In this document: positions 25,486 through 34,125 of the stretch, in pieces | How the letters are laid out: every line of letters begins with the position of its first letter | Numbering within the stretch: the stretch's first letter is position 1 | Origin: Myxococcus sp. RHSTA-1-4 | GTDB lineage: Bacteria; Myxococcota; Myxococcia; Myxococcales; Myxococcaceae | Assembly: GCF_020037125.1 (NCBI RefSeq) | Contig: NZ_JAIQDG010000026.1 | Span: forward strand, 62,001-126,000 | DNA: 64,000 nucleotides | Reading direction: 5' to 3' | Made by a program: the position numbers and the translations under genes | The notes under the pieces: model-generated | The model's database searches: none | The model's input: the letters and a program-made list of their open reading frames with translations, nothing else | Told to the model about the DNA's origin: nothing

Positions 25486-26676
25486 ATGCGCGGATGGCAC
25501 GTGGTACTGGCGGTGATGTGGGCGGGACTGGCGGCGTGTGGCGGGAGCGACGGTGGCGGGGGCGTCGTGGAGGAGACCGTCCCCGTGGAGCGGGCGGACT
25601 TCAATGCGAAGGCCGCCGAGGCCCTGTGCGAGCGGTACGCGCGCTGTGGGCTCATCGAGGACCGGGAGCGCTGTCAGGCGCAGGAGTTGTCCTCGGGCTT
25701 CGTGAGGCAGGTCGGGCTGGGCACGCGGCACGACGCCGCGCTCACGGACGGACGCGTGCGCTACGACGCGGACGTGGCCAGGCAGTGCGTGGAACACCTC
25801 CGCGGTGGGAGCTGTGAGGACACCCCGGTCAGCCTGCCCATGCGGAACCGGGGCATCGAGTACGACACGCAGTGCCGCTTCCTCCTGGGACAGGTCGAGG
25901 ACGGAGGGACGTGCCAGTGGAGCACCGAGTGCCGCGACGGCGCGTATTGCGACGCGCTCCCCTGGACCTGCGGAGGTGCGTGCCGGCGGGAGCCGCTACC
26001 GGAGTTCATCCTCGCGACCGACGCGTGCCCGCCGGGCACCGTCCTCATCGGCGGCAGGTGCCTCACGCCCGGAGGCGAGGGAGCGCGCTGCGGAGCCGAG
26101 GATGGCATTCCGGTGGGCGTCTGCGACCAGGGTACGTGGTGTGACCAGGCCAGTCGAACGCACGGAACCTGTCAGCCCATGAGCCGCGAGGGCGAGGCAT
26201 GCGACGACTACGAGGGCGCGCGGTGTGGTTGGTCCCTGTTCTGCCGGGACGGCCGCTGCCAGAAGCCCCGGGGCGAGGGCGAGTCCTGTACGGCCCCGGG
26301 CCTCGGCCGCTTTGGAACGCAGGAGTGCCGTGACGAGCTGTTCTGCGATGGCGACAGCCGCCAGCCCGGCACCTGCCGCCCCAGGCGCGGAGCGGGCGCC
26401 GCCTGCCGCGGTCCCTTCGAGTGCGAGACCGGCATGGACTGCCCCGGCGCGAAGTCCGACGGGAGCGCGTGGGGTACGTGCCGGCCGGCGCCGCGCCAGG
26501 GTGAGTCCTGCGCGGACGCGCTCTGCGGCCCGGGGCTGGTCTGCGCCTCCGCGACACAGACCTGCGTGCCCACCGTTCGCCTGGGGGAGCCGTGCGAGGT
26601 CGAAGAGAACTGCTACCTCTCCGGCACCTGCGTGGACGGTGTCTGCCGTCCCATCGGCGCGCAGTCCTGCAAGTGA
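25486..26676 (+). CDS. Cys-rich lipoprotein
   Basis: A 396-residue predicted lipoprotein. The signal peptide ends MWAGLAACGGSDGG with lipid Cys at about 18. After a helical part the protein carries repeated Cys modules of the form G..C....EC..G..C, e.g. GGTCQWSTECRDGAYCD, GGRCLTPGGEGARC, GACRREP and CEVEENCYLSGTCVDGVC. Over 30 Cys imply many disulfides, so it is a rigid surface protein; such Dickkopf-like modules are common in myxobacteria and their role is unknown. ATG 25486 is chosen because it opens directly on the signal peptide. The strong hairpin at 26683 follows. Confidence 0.8.
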   Translation: MRGWHVVLAVMWAGLAACGGSDGGGGVVEETVPVERADFNAKAAEALCERYARCGLIEDRERCQAQELSSGFVRQVGLGTRHDAALTDGRVRYDADVARQCVEHLRGGSCEDTPVSLPMRNRGIEYDTQCRFLLGQVEDGGTCQWSTECRDGAYCDALPWTCGGACRREPLPEFILATDACPPGTVLIGGRCLTPGGEGARCGAEDGIPVGVCDQGTWCDQASRTHGTCQPMSREGEACDDYEGARCGWSLFCRDGRCQKPRGEGESCTAPGLGRFGTQECRDELFCDGDSRQPGTCRPRRGAGAACRGPFECETGMDCPGAKSDGSAWGTCRPAPRQGESCADALCGPGLVCASATQTCVPTVRLGEPCEVEENCYLSGTCVDGVCRPIGAQSCK

Positions 26677-26682
26677 CGCACG

Positions 26683-26715
26683 GCGAGGGGAACGGTGACG
26701 CGCCGTTCCCCTCGC
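26683..26715. terminator. Bidirectional terminator
   Basis: A perfect 13-bp stem, GCGAGGGGAACGG with CCGTTCCCCTCGC around TGACGCG, between the convergent lipoprotein and ornithine cyclodeaminase genes. Confidence 0.8.
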
Positions 26716-26721
26716 GTGTCC

Positions 26722-27828
26722 TCAGACGCCCTTCGGGGCCTTGCCCCGCGCCGCCAGCTCACGCTCCACGTACAGCCGCAGGATGTGCATGAAGTCCTGC
26801 GCGTTCGTCACCACGCCGAAGGCCTGGTGCGTGCCGCGGTCCTTCAGCTTGCTCACCACGAACTCGGACGAGTCCACGCAGATGGTGGGCAGCTCGCGCA
26901 GGCTGCCGTCCTTCTCCGTGACGAACGACGGCAGCATGTTGCCGGTGGCGATGGAGTGCAGCGCGGTGGCAATCATCACCACCATGGAGGCCTTCACCGC
27001 GTGACGGCGCATGGCGTCCTGCGCGGACAGGTTGTCGGTGATGACGTCCGGCAGCGGCCCGTCGTCGCGGATGGAGCCCGTCAGCACGAAGGGCACCTTG
27101 TGCACCACACACGCGTGCATGATGCCATTGGTAATCACCCCCGCCTCCACCGCCTTCGAGATGGAGCCCGCCGCGCGCACCTTGTTGATGGCGCGCATGT
27201 GCAGGCCGTGGCCGCCCGAGGTGGCCTCACCCGAGCCGCTCATCCCCAGCGTGGTGTTGAAGATGGACGCCTCGATGTCGTGCACCGCCACCGCGTTGCC
27301 CGCCAGCAGCGCTCCCACGAAGCCGTTGGCGATGAACCACGTCATGTCCACGCGCGCCCGCGAGTGCACCAGCGCCGGCCCCGTCACCCACACCGGGTAG
27401 CCGCCCCGCTCGCGCTCATCCACCAGCAGCCGCGCCATGTGCGCGTAGTCGATGGGCTTCTCGCGCGACACCTCGCTCGTCATGAACTTGAACTCACCCT
27501 CCCCGCCCTCGGAGAGCCAGGCCAGGTTCACGTACACGCCCTCGCTGCCGTCCTCGGCGTGGCCCACCACCACGCGCTCGCCCGCGCGCACGCGCCGGCC
27601 CTCGCGCGCCCACAGCTCGCCCTGCGCGTCCAGCACCAGCGCGCAGTCCATGCGGGGCTCGCGGGGCATGCGCCAGACGCCGTCCACGCGCACGTAGGTG
27701 GGGAGGTTGGTGGTGGAGAAGAAGCCCTCCGGCAGGACGCCGTCCGCGGGAGCAGGCTGGAAGCGCGCGTCCGGGCACTGGGCGAACCGCGCGGCCTTGA
27801 AGTCGGGGTGTGGAATGAGGGTGCTCAC
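26722..27828 (-). CDS. Alternative ornithine cyclodeaminase (TIGR00300/LOR-SDH type)
   Basis: A 368-residue NAD-binding enzyme of the family known in archaea as the alternative ornithine cyclodeaminase and in cyanobacteria as the C-terminal half of AgrE/ArgZ; it makes proline and ammonia from ornithine. The diagnostic stretch is GNAVAVHDIEASIFNTTLG, then INKVRAAGSISKAVEAGVIT, FVLTGSIRDDGPLPDVITD, and ALHSIATGNMLPS. A short N-terminal part (residues 1-100) has the VYVNL and EFKFMTSEVSREKPIDY blocks. No arginine dihydrolase domain is attached. The start at GTG 27828 is uncertain since no good ribosome site is visible. It is a single gene; the next minus-strand gene is 127 bp upstream. Confidence 0.75.
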   Translation of the reverse strand: MSTLIPHPDFKAARFAQCPDARFQPAPADGVLPEGFFSTTNLPTYVRVDGVWRMPREPRMDCALVLDAQGELWAREGRRVRAGERVVVGHAEDGSEGVYVNLAWLSEGGEGEFKFMTSEVSREKPIDYAHMARLLVDERERGGYPVWVTGPALVHSRARVDMTWFIANGFVGALLAGNAVAVHDIEASIFNTTLGMSGSGEATSGGHGLHMRAINKVRAAGSISKAVEAGVITNGIMHACVVHKVPFVLTGSIRDDGPLPDVITDNLSAQDAMRRHAVKASMVVMIATALHSIATGNMLPSFVTEKDGSLRELPTICVDSSEFVVSKLKDRGTHQAFGVVTNAQDFMHILRLYVERELAARGKAPKGV

Positions 27829-27955
27829 GCTGGCACCATGCGCGGCCCACCCGTCCGGTTCAAGCCTCTTGGCGCCGGCACTGGCTTCTCCCGTCTTGCA
27901 GCGGCCATGTCGCGGCTCCGGGCTCGGTGACGCGCCCCGGCATGTGGGCCCGCGC

Positions 27956-29758
27956 TCAGCGTGCCCTGACACTCGCGGAGAAGGCCGCCAGCTCGCTCCG
28001 CAGCAGCGCCGCGTAGCGGTCCGCCGCCCGGCGCAGGCGCGCGGCCTCGTCCGGCGCGCGGGTGTCATAGGACGCCGCCGCCAGCGCATGGTGGCCGAGC
28101 TGGAAGGCGAGGTACGCGTGCCGGTGGAAGCGCAGCACGCCGGGCGATGGCACATGGCCCTTGTGGCACTCCACCGCCGTGCACAGCGCGCCCAGTGCGT
28201 CCGCGTCCAGCGACAGCTCCACCGCCGCTCCCGCCAGGTCCCACGCCAGGTCCTGACACCCCACCAGGTCATGCCCCCGGTGGTGGTCCACTCCGTCCGC
28301 CTTCAGCACACGCCCCCCTGGCAGCACCAGCCATTCCCACGCGTGCATCCGGTTGTCCGTCACCGTCCGGCGGATTTCGCGCGCCAGTCCGTCCAGCCGT
28401 GGCTCCCATGCCTCCAGCGCGGATGCCACCTCGCGCCCCAGCGCGGCTTCCGTGTTGTAGCGCGCCATCTCCCACAACTCGCGCGGTGATGCCCCGCACT
28501 CGTCACCCACCGGGCCGAAGTGGTGGGAGCGGAAGCCGAGATACGCCCCCACGCGCTCCACCAGCGCCTGGCGCTCCACGCCGCTCGAGGCCATGCTCAG
28601 CGGCCGTGCCTCCTCCAGCCAGGGCTGCACCAGGAAGCCGTGCCGCAGCCCCGCCACCGGCACGCCGAAGCCCGCCTCCGCCAGCGCGCGCGCATGGAGG
28701 CATGCGCGTGCACCATGAGCCCCCAGCCCCGCGAACTTCAGCAGCCAGCGCCGTCCGCCCGCTCGCGACACGTACTTGCGCCGCTCCTGCCACAGGTGCA
28801 CCGGCGGCCACTCCGCTTCCGGCAGCAGCAACCGCCGCCAGCCTCCGCCCCCCACGTCCTCCAGCGGAGCCTCCGCCTGTCCGGTGAGGTCCTCCACCCA
28901 GCGGGCCAGCGCGTGCGACGGCTCGGCCAGACGCAGCAGCAGCGGCTCGAAGTCCACCACGCACTTGCCGGCTCGGGCCCAGCGCTCGCGGTGCCGTGCC
29001 TGTGCCTGGGGCCCCAGGTCCCCCGCGTGACTCGGGAAGAAGGTCACCGACTCCGGCGCCGCACCATGTGACTCCAGGAAGTCCGCCACCGCGCCGAACG
29101 AGGAGCCCGACAGGCCCGGCCCCTCGTCCACCACCGCGAAGCGCCAGCCCGCGCGCGCCTCCTCCGCCAGCCGCGCGGCCCGCTCCGGTGACAGCGACAG
29201 CGTGCGCTCGAAGGGGTGCCCTCCCGGGCGGACGGTGCACAGCACCTCCGTGCCCAACCCCGCGGCCACCACGCCCGCCAGCCCCGTGCCGATGCCGCGG
29301 ATGCCGATGACGCGCCAGGGACGTCCGTCCGCCGGCACCGCCCTCGCCGCTTCCAGATACGCCTCCGGGTAGAGCGCGTAGAAGGCATAACCCTCCGGCA
29401 CCTTGCACCGCACGGGCTCGCGCGGCGCCAGCCCTTCGAGCACCTCCAGCAGCGGCCCCAGCGTCTCCAGGTCCGCGCGGAAGCCGTCCGACCAGGATGC
29501 GGCCACCGCGTGTCCCAGCGCCAGCAGCGCGGCCTCGCACGCACGAGCCAGCGGCGTGTCCCCGTCACCGCCGCGCCGCTGATGCTCGGCGTCCAGCACG
29601 CCCTGCGCCCACTCGCCCACGCGGATGAGCAGCGACACCAGCGCGGCGTGACGGGACAGGCCCGGCGGCAGCGCCCGCACCTCCGCCCTCGTGGTGACGA
29701 GCGCCCGCGCCTCCGCCACGGCGTCCACCTCTCGCGGGTGGTCTCCGTACACCAACAT
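27956..29758 (-). CDS. Phosphoribosyltransferase-like and kinase-like fusion protein
   Basis: A 600-residue cytosolic protein that I cannot place in a named family. Residues about 148-235 look like a phosphoribosyltransferase: WRVIGIRGIGTGLAGVVAA, then FAVVDEGPGLSGSSFGAVADFL, which has the place and shape of the PRPP loop. Residues about 300-530 resemble a small-molecule kinase of the aminoglycoside-phosphotransferase type: KYVSRAGGRRWLLKFAGLG (Lys), then MHAWEWLVLPGGRVLKADGVDHH and DLVGCQDLAWDLAGAAVEL, which matches the metal-binding Asp motif. Its ATG is 12 bp past the stop of the phosphatase gene, so the two are one operon and perhaps act on one phosphorylated metabolite or protein. Confidence 0.65.
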   Translation of the reverse strand: MLVYGDHPREVDAVAEARALVTTRAEVRALPPGLSRHAALVSLLIRVGEWAQGVLDAEHQRRGGDGDTPLARACEAALLALGHAVAASWSDGFRADLETLGPLLEVLEGLAPREPVRCKVPEGYAFYALYPEAYLEAARAVPADGRPWRVIGIRGIGTGLAGVVAAGLGTEVLCTVRPGGHPFERTLSLSPERAARLAEEARAGWRFAVVDEGPGLSGSSFGAVADFLESHGAAPESVTFFPSHAGDLGPQAQARHRERWARAGKCVVDFEPLLLRLAEPSHALARWVEDLTGQAEAPLEDVGGGGWRRLLLPEAEWPPVHLWQERRKYVSRAGGRRWLLKFAGLGAHGARACLHARALAEAGFGVPVAGLRHGFLVQPWLEEARPLSMASSGVERQALVERVGAYLGFRSHHFGPVGDECGASPRELWEMARYNTEAALGREVASALEAWEPRLDGLAREIRRTVTDNRMHAWEWLVLPGGRVLKADGVDHHRGHDLVGCQDLAWDLAGAAVELSLDADALGALCTAVECHKGHVPSPGVLRFHRHAYLAFQLGHHALAAASYDTRAPDEAARLRRAADRYAALLRSELAAFSASVRAR

Positions 29759-29770
29759 GACGCTCCGGAA

Positions 29771-30334
29771 TCAGTCGTGGTTGTCGGCGCCGGCGGGCGG
29801 CGGATTGCGCAGGTGGCTGTAGGCGAGGTCGGCCAACTCGTTGAAGGTGGGCATGCTCCACGTCAGCCCGTGCCGCGCACGCCAGGCCTCCGTCCAGTCC
29901 ATGAAGGTCCGGAGCTGCTCCGGGCTGGGCGACACCTGCCAGCGCTGCCGCTTGGCCAGTGCCAGCGCCTCCAGCGGCGGGTGCCCCAGCGCCACCATGC
30001 AGCACAGCGCCAGCAGCGCGCTGCGCCCCACCCCGTGCTCACAGTGGATGTAGACCTTGTGGCCGTGGCCAATCTGCTCCGTCACCCACGCGACACCGTC
30101 GTCAATCATGTCGCGGCGGATGGCGCGCATGTCCTCCGTGGGCAGGTGCAGCAGGGTGATGCCGTGCTCGCGCAGCACGTGCTCGTCGTCGCGCTCCTCC
30201 ACGCGAACGTCCACCACGTAGCGGATGCCGAGCTTCCGGGCGAGGTGCTCCGCCGCCTCGATGGGGAAGCGGCCTCCCACCGCCAGCGAGGGCAGCACCC
30301 AGTCCAGGTTGAGCCTGCGGAATGACTCGCTCAT
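29771..30334 (-). CDS. Dual-specificity protein phosphatase
   Basis: A 187-residue phosphatase of the DSPc/PTP superfamily. The P-loop is HCEHGVGRS with nucleophile Cys98 and Arg104; the general-acid Asp is likely Asp68 in LHLPTEDM. The N-terminus LDWVLPSLAVGGRF and IRYVVDVRVEE are typical of cysteine phosphatases. Substrates can be phospho-Ser/Thr/Tyr or phosphoinositides and are unknown here. ATG 30334 gives the best match to the family. It is the first gene of a two-gene operon with the phosphoribosyltransferase-like protein. Cysteine phosphatases are uncommon partners of such proteins, which makes the operon notable. Confidence 0.85.
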   Translation of the reverse strand: MSESFRRLNLDWVLPSLAVGGRFPIEAAEHLARKLGIRYVVDVRVEERDDEHVLREHGITLLHLPTEDMRAIRRDMIDDGVAWVTEQIGHGHKVYIHCEHGVGRSALLALCCMVALGHPPLEALALAKRQRWQVSPSPEQLRTFMDWTEAWRARHGLTWSMPTFNELADLAYSHLRNPPPAGADNHD

Positions 30335-30603
30335 ACGCCGCAGGGTAGGGACTCCGGCCCCCTCCCGGGAGGGGCCTCCGGTTCCCCGGCTGCTTCCGGA
30401 CACGGCGGGTGGCCCCCCCCACTGTCCGGAATCCCTGCCCAAAGGCCCCGAAACTCCCGAGGGAGGGACTCCACACTGAGGCTGCTCCCCTTGGCTGTAG
30501 GTAAAAAACGCAGAGGGTGCGCAACTTCAATTCACAGGCTTCGAGAATGGTTGCAGGTCCCACCCGTGACGCCCCCGCGTCCCCTGCCTCCTCGGAGCCC
30601 CCC

Positions 30604-31284
30604 ATGAGCTACCGCATCAAGTCCGGTGACACGCTGTCCGGCATCGCCAAGCGGTACGGCACCACCGTCGGCGCGCTGATGAAGGCCAACCCGCAGATCA
30701 AGAACGCGAACCTCATCTACGCCGGCAAGTCGCTGAGCATCCCGGGCGCCACCGACGGGTTCGACCCGCCGAAGGGCACGAAGCCCTCCTCCGGCTCGCG
30801 TCCGCAGGGCACGAGCGGCACCACCGGAACGAACGGCGGCAACGCCCCCACCGGCAGCGCCTTCGACATCGCGAAGTCGCACCTGGGCAAGAACGCGGGC
30901 TCGCTCAAGCTGGAGAAGAGCGGCGTGGGCAAGAACATGGAGGACTGGGTCCCCAACAACGTCAACTGCGCCAACTTCGTCTCCGCGTGCCTGGAGCAGG
31001 CGGGGCTCATCACCGACAAGCAGCACGACAACAGCGTGATGGGCCTGATGAAGAAGCTGGACAACGACCCGGACTTCAAGCGCGTGTCCCTGAAGGACGC
31101 GAAGCCCGGTGACGTGGTGTCCATGAAGACGCCGGGCGGCCAGCACGTGGTGATGTTCGCGGGCTGGAAGGACGGCAAGCCCCAGTTCATCGGCTCCAAC
31201 AACGTCAACGCGGATGGCTCGCAGCGCGTCACCATCCGCTCGATGAACTACCCCATCATGGCCATCCACCAGCACCGCGGCTGA
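30604..31284 (+). CDS. LysM-domain protein with CHAP/NlpC-like peptidase domain
   Basis: A 226-residue protein. Residues 2-47 are a LysM domain that binds peptidoglycan ([19 protein letters not shown] ... GKSLSIPG). A Gly/Thr/Ser linker (residues 55-85) joins it to a C-terminal domain with Cys122 in [23 protein letters not shown], and His181 in [10 protein letters not shown], the Cys-His pair of a CHAP/NlpC-P60 amidase-endopeptidase. There is no signal peptide: the LysM starts at residue 2, so it needs another route to the wall. ATG 30604 is chosen over an upstream in-frame ATG (30517) because the added residues look non-coding. Single gene. Confidence 0.82.
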   Translation: MSYRIKSGDTLSGIAKRYGTTVGALMKANPQIKNANLIYAGKSLSIPGATDGFDPPKGTKPSSGSRPQGTSGTTGTNGGNAPTGSAFDIAKSHLGKNAGSLKLEKSGVGKNMEDWVPNNVNCANFVSACLEQAGLITDKQHDNSVMGLMKKLDNDPDFKRVSLKDAKPGDVVSMKTPGGQHVVMFAGWKDGKPQFIGSNNVNADGSQRVTIRSMNYPIMAIHQHRG

Positions 31285-31303
31285 GCTTTCCGCGCGCAGG
31301 TTA

Positions 31304-31322
31304 TGGAGTCCCCGCGGGGCTC
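31304..31322. terminator. Weak hairpin between convergent genes
   Basis: GGAG-T-CCC, CGCG loop, GGG-CTCC: seven pairs with one bulge, between the LysM gene and the LysR gene. Confidence 0.35.
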
Positions 31323-31374
31323 CGGGTCCGTCCTTCCGGGCGGGCGCGGGGCCCCGTCGGCGTTCCGGGCGCGG

Positions 31375-32250
31375 CTACGGCTTCGGCGCGAGCGCCAGCG
31401 CGGCCTGGAGGATGGGGCTGCGGGTCGCGGACTTCCGCCACGCGGCGTGGATGGTGCCGGTGGGAGTGCCAGGCAGGGGACGAGCCACCACGCCCGCCTC
31501 GCGGGGGCCTCCGGGCAGCAGCGAGGCCAGCAGCGAATAGCCCAGCCCCGCCGCCACGAAGCCGAGGATGGTCTCCGACGAGTCCGCCGCGTGCAGCCGC
31601 TTCGGCTTCACGCCCACGCGCGCCAATTCCGCGAGCTGCAATTCCCGCAGGTGCCGGTCCGTGCTGTAGGCGATGAAGGCGTCGTCGCGCAGCTCCGCCA
31701 GCCGCACCTGCCGGCTCTTCGCCTGGGGATGGTGCGAGGGCAGCACGAGGAACGGGTACGTCCGCCCCACCTCGCGCGCCTCCACATCGTCCGGCACCTC
31801 CGGCAGGTGGTCCACCACCAGGTCCGTGTCACCGGAGCGCAGCACGTCCAGCGCGGGCACCTTGGACTCGAAGAGGGCCACCTCGATGTCCGGCCGCTTC
31901 GCCTGGAGCCGTCGCAGCCATGCCGGCAGCAGGTGGCGCAGCACGTGGCCGGAGGCGTGGACTCGCAGCGTGCCGCCCACCTCGCCCTTGCGCAGCGACT
32001 GCACCACGGCGTCCAGCCCTTCGAGGAAGGGCGCCACGTGCGCGTACAGCGCGCGGCCCTCCGGCGTGAGCACCACGCGGTCCTTGCCCACGCGCTCGAA
32101 GAGGGGCACGCCCACTTCGTCCTCCAGCCGTTTCACCTGCTGGTGCACCCCCGGCTGCGTTATCGGATAGGGGAATGAGCGCGCCGCGCGTGCGTACCCT
32201 TCCGCGCGCGCCACCCGGTAGAAGCCCTCGAGCCGCTGGAGCTGAATCAT
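31375..32250 (-). CDS. LysR-family transcriptional regulator
   Basis: A 291-residue regulator. The N-terminal winged helix-turn-helix is at residues about 1-60 (LQRLEGFYRVARAEGYARAA; GVHQQVKRLEDEVGVPLFER), although the first recognition part departs from the usual consensus (AARSFPYPITQPG). The C-terminal periplasmic-binding-like domain senses a small molecule (GTLRVHASGHVLRHLLPAWL; DLVVDHLPEV). The gene faces the YiaA-like gene across 108 bp with a dyad at 32266, so it probably controls that gene and itself. The inducer is unknown. Confidence 0.88.
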   Translation of the reverse strand: MIQLQRLEGFYRVARAEGYARAARSFPYPITQPGVHQQVKRLEDEVGVPLFERVGKDRVVLTPEGRALYAHVAPFLEGLDAVVQSLRKGEVGGTLRVHASGHVLRHLLPAWLRRLQAKRPDIEVALFESKVPALDVLRSGDTDLVVDHLPEVPDDVEAREVGRTYPFLVLPSHHPQAKSRQVRLAELRDDAFIAYSTDRHLRELQLAELARVGVKPKRLHAADSSETILGFVAAGLGYSLLASLLPGGPREAGVVARPLPGTPTGTIHAAWRKSATRSPILQAALALAPKP

Positions 32251-32265
32251 TCACTCCAGGTTATC

Positions 32266-32280
32266 AATCCGCGCTGGATT
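32266..32280. promoter_or_regulatory. Dyad AATCC-N5-GGATT, possible LysR operator
   Basis: A perfect 5-bp inverted repeat with a 5-bp spacer, 16 bp from the LysR start, in the gap between divergent genes. Size and place fit a LysR recognition site, though the exact T-N11-A spacing is not met. Confidence 0.4.
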
Positions 32281-32358
32281 CGTTCCATGCGCTTTACGAG
32301 CGGAAGGTGCATGGTTCTCCCATCAGCGAGCACGGCTCGCTCCGAGGAGGAAGCACGC

Positions 32359-32658
32359 ATGTCCCGCGCCACGCCGAAGGTCGTCGTCCCCCACAGCTCC
32401 GCCTGGGTCGCCCAGACCTGGCTGTCCTTCGTCCTGTCCGTCGGAGTGACGGCGGTGGGCATCTGGAACCTGCCGGTGGACATCTGGGTGAAGTCCTTCC
32501 TGGGCATGGGGCTGCTCTTCACGGTGGGCTCCACCTTCAGCCTGTCCAAGACGGTTCGCGACCAGCACGAGATGGAGCAGCTCGGCACGCGCATCGACGA
32601 GGCCCGCGTGGCCCGGCTCCTCTCCGAGCACGACCCGGTGGCGCCGCCGAAGCTGTGA
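32359..32658 (+). CDS. YiaA/YiaB-type small inner-membrane protein
   Basis: A 99-residue protein with two membrane helices (AQTWLSFVLSVGVTAVGIW and VKSFLGMGLLFTVGSTFSL) joined by the short loop NLPVDIWV, the layout of the YiaAB two-helix domain. The charged C-terminus (VRDQHEMEQLGTRIDEARVA) is cytosolic. ATG 32359 follows GAGGAGGAAGC. Role unknown even in E. coli. It is divergent from a LysR gene that may control it. Confidence 0.8.
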   Translation: MSRATPKVVVPHSSAWVAQTWLSFVLSVGVTAVGIWNLPVDIWVKSFLGMGLLFTVGSTFSLSKTVRDQHEMEQLGTRIDEARVARLLSEHDPVAPPKL

Positions 32659-32673
32659 GGCCGGACCTGACGC

Positions 32674-33444
32674 TCAGGGCGCGCCGCGGCCGGTGTGCAG
32701 ACAGATGAGTGCCTCGTCCAGCAGCGGCAACGCCGCCTCCGTCCACCCCTTCAGCCGCGCACGCGGCGGGAGCGGCACGATGGGCGGAATCAGGCCCGAC
32801 AGGGCGGCGTCCTCGATGAGCTGCGCCTGTTGCTCCGGGTTGAGCTCCGCCCAGCGCAGGTGGCGGCTCACCGCCTTGCGCCAGTCGTAGCCGTCCCCCC
32901 ACCACTGCGCGGCGAGCGCGGCGCCGAGGTACGCGGTGCCGCCGTGCTGGTGCTGCCACACGTGCGTCAGCTCGTGCACCAGCAGCCCGAACTCCACCGT
33001 GTCCCGCCCCGGCACGAAGAGGGTGTTGCCGTGCGCGAAGGCCCGCCCCGTCAGCCCCAGCAACCCCAACCGCCCCGCCTTCACCCGCACCCGCCCGTAG
33101 TCGAGGCTCTCCCCGAAGATGGCGTGAAGCCGCGTCACCTCCTCATCCGTGAGGCGGCGGCCCGGCACCTCCACCCCGGCCAGCACCTGCACCGCGCTGA
33201 GCACGCGCCCGGCCAGCATCAGCACCGTGTCCGACGGGAGCTGCACCACGCGCGTCAGCCCACGTCCCAGCCGGGACAGCCCCTCGCGCGGACGGCCACG
33301 GACACACTGCGACGCGCCTCCGGCGAGCGACGCCAGCACCACACCCACGCTCCGCGCCACGCCCAGCGATGCGCTCGCCACTCCCGTCAGCAGGCCATGG
33401 CCCGCATCCACCAACCGGTCCGGAAGCGAGGGCACGCGGCTCAC
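32674..33444 (-). CDS. Zinc metallopeptidase-like protein (DUF4157-like)
   Basis: A 256-residue protein with HELTHVWQH at about residue 157, the HExxH zinc site as found in DUF4157 (eCIS-core) proteins, and TDEEVTRLHAIFGESLDYGRVRV, the DUF4157 opening motif. An N-terminal stretch of about 65 residues is rich in Ala, Gly and Val and may be membrane-associated. Whether it cleaves peptides is not known; DUF4157 proteins often sit with contractile injection systems, but no such genes are in this window. It starts 10 bp after the receiver-like gene, so the two share an operon. Confidence 0.7.
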   Translation of the reverse strand: MSRVPSLPDRLVDAGHGLLTGVASASLGVARSVGVVLASLAGGASQCVRGRPREGLSRLGRGLTRVVQLPSDTVLMLAGRVLSAVQVLAGVEVPGRRLTDEEVTRLHAIFGESLDYGRVRVKAGRLGLLGLTGRAFAHGNTLFVPGRDTVEFGLLVHELTHVWQHQHGGTAYLGAALAAQWWGDGYDWRKAVSRHLRWAELNPEQQAQLIEDAALSGLIPPIVPLPPRARLKGWTEAALPLLDEALICLHTGRGAP

Positions 33445-33454
33445 CGCGAGGACC

Positions 33455-33997
33455 TCAGGCGCCGCCCATGGCGGCGCGTGAGCCGTTCACCCCCAGCACC
33501 GTCTCCACGAGCGCGCGGAGCGCACCGGGATGCCACGGACGCGCCAGCGCGAAGTGGGTGAGGCAGGAAGCGCTGTAGGACGCCGCCAGCTCCGGACGGA
33601 AGTGCGCCGACACGAGGATGCGCGGCCCCGTGAAGCCCCGCTCCACCAGCCGGACGAGGAAGGCCGGCACGGCGGAGCGCTCGGAGGTGTCCAGGTCGAT
33701 GACGAGCGCGTCCGGAAGCGTGCCGGCATCCAGCCGCCGATCCGCCGACGCGGTGCCCAGCGCATGCGCCAGCTCGAAGCCCGACGCCAGCTCCCGGCCA
33801 ATGGCCAGCCTCAGCAGCGGCGCTTCCGACACCAGCATGACGCGAGGCGCCCCGGAAGGCGGTGCGCCATGGCGCACCCGGCCAGGCGCCTCACCCGAAG
33901 CCAGCGGCAGACGCAGTGCGCCAACCTCCGTCAGGCCGTGGACGGGGAGGGACTCCAGACGACTCGAACAAGGGGCGAGGGCGCGGGACACACCCAC
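33455..33997 (-). CDS. Receiver-like protein (CheY fold)
   Basis: A 180-residue protein. After a 50-residue Pro/Gly-rich lead, residues about 52-165 look like a response-regulator receiver: PRVMLVSEAPLLRLAIGREL, DALVIDLDTSERSAVPAFLV (the phospho-acceptor Asp would be in IDLDT), GPRILVSAHF, and LARPWHPGALRALVETVLG. The usual acidic pair after strand 1 is SEAP (one Glu) and the usual Lys in KPF is Arg (ARPW), so phosphorylation may be impaired. The start codon GTG 33997 is uncertain. It is followed at 10 bp by the metallopeptidase-like gene. It has no output domain. Confidence 0.6.
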   Translation of the reverse strand: MGVSRALAPCSSRLESLPVHGLTEVGALRLPLASGEAPGRVRHGAPPSGAPRVMLVSEAPLLRLAIGRELASGFELAHALGTASADRRLDAGTLPDALVIDLDTSERSAVPAFLVRLVERGFTGPRILVSAHFRPELAASYSASCLTHFALARPWHPGALRALVETVLGVNGSRAAMGGA

Positions 33998-34125
33998 AGA
34001 GTAACCAGCGATAGCGGAAATATCAAACTTTGCTTCAATTCGTGCGCAAACGGCCGAGGAGACCCCGCTCCCCCGAGGTCGGCCACACCGATGGTACCTC
34101 CGTCCATTGAAAACCCGTTCAGCGA

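Noticed and set aside
26722-28272. A longer ornithine cyclodeaminase reaching back to 28272
   Set aside because: The extra residues overlap the end of the phosphoribosyltransferase-like gene in another frame and look non-coding.
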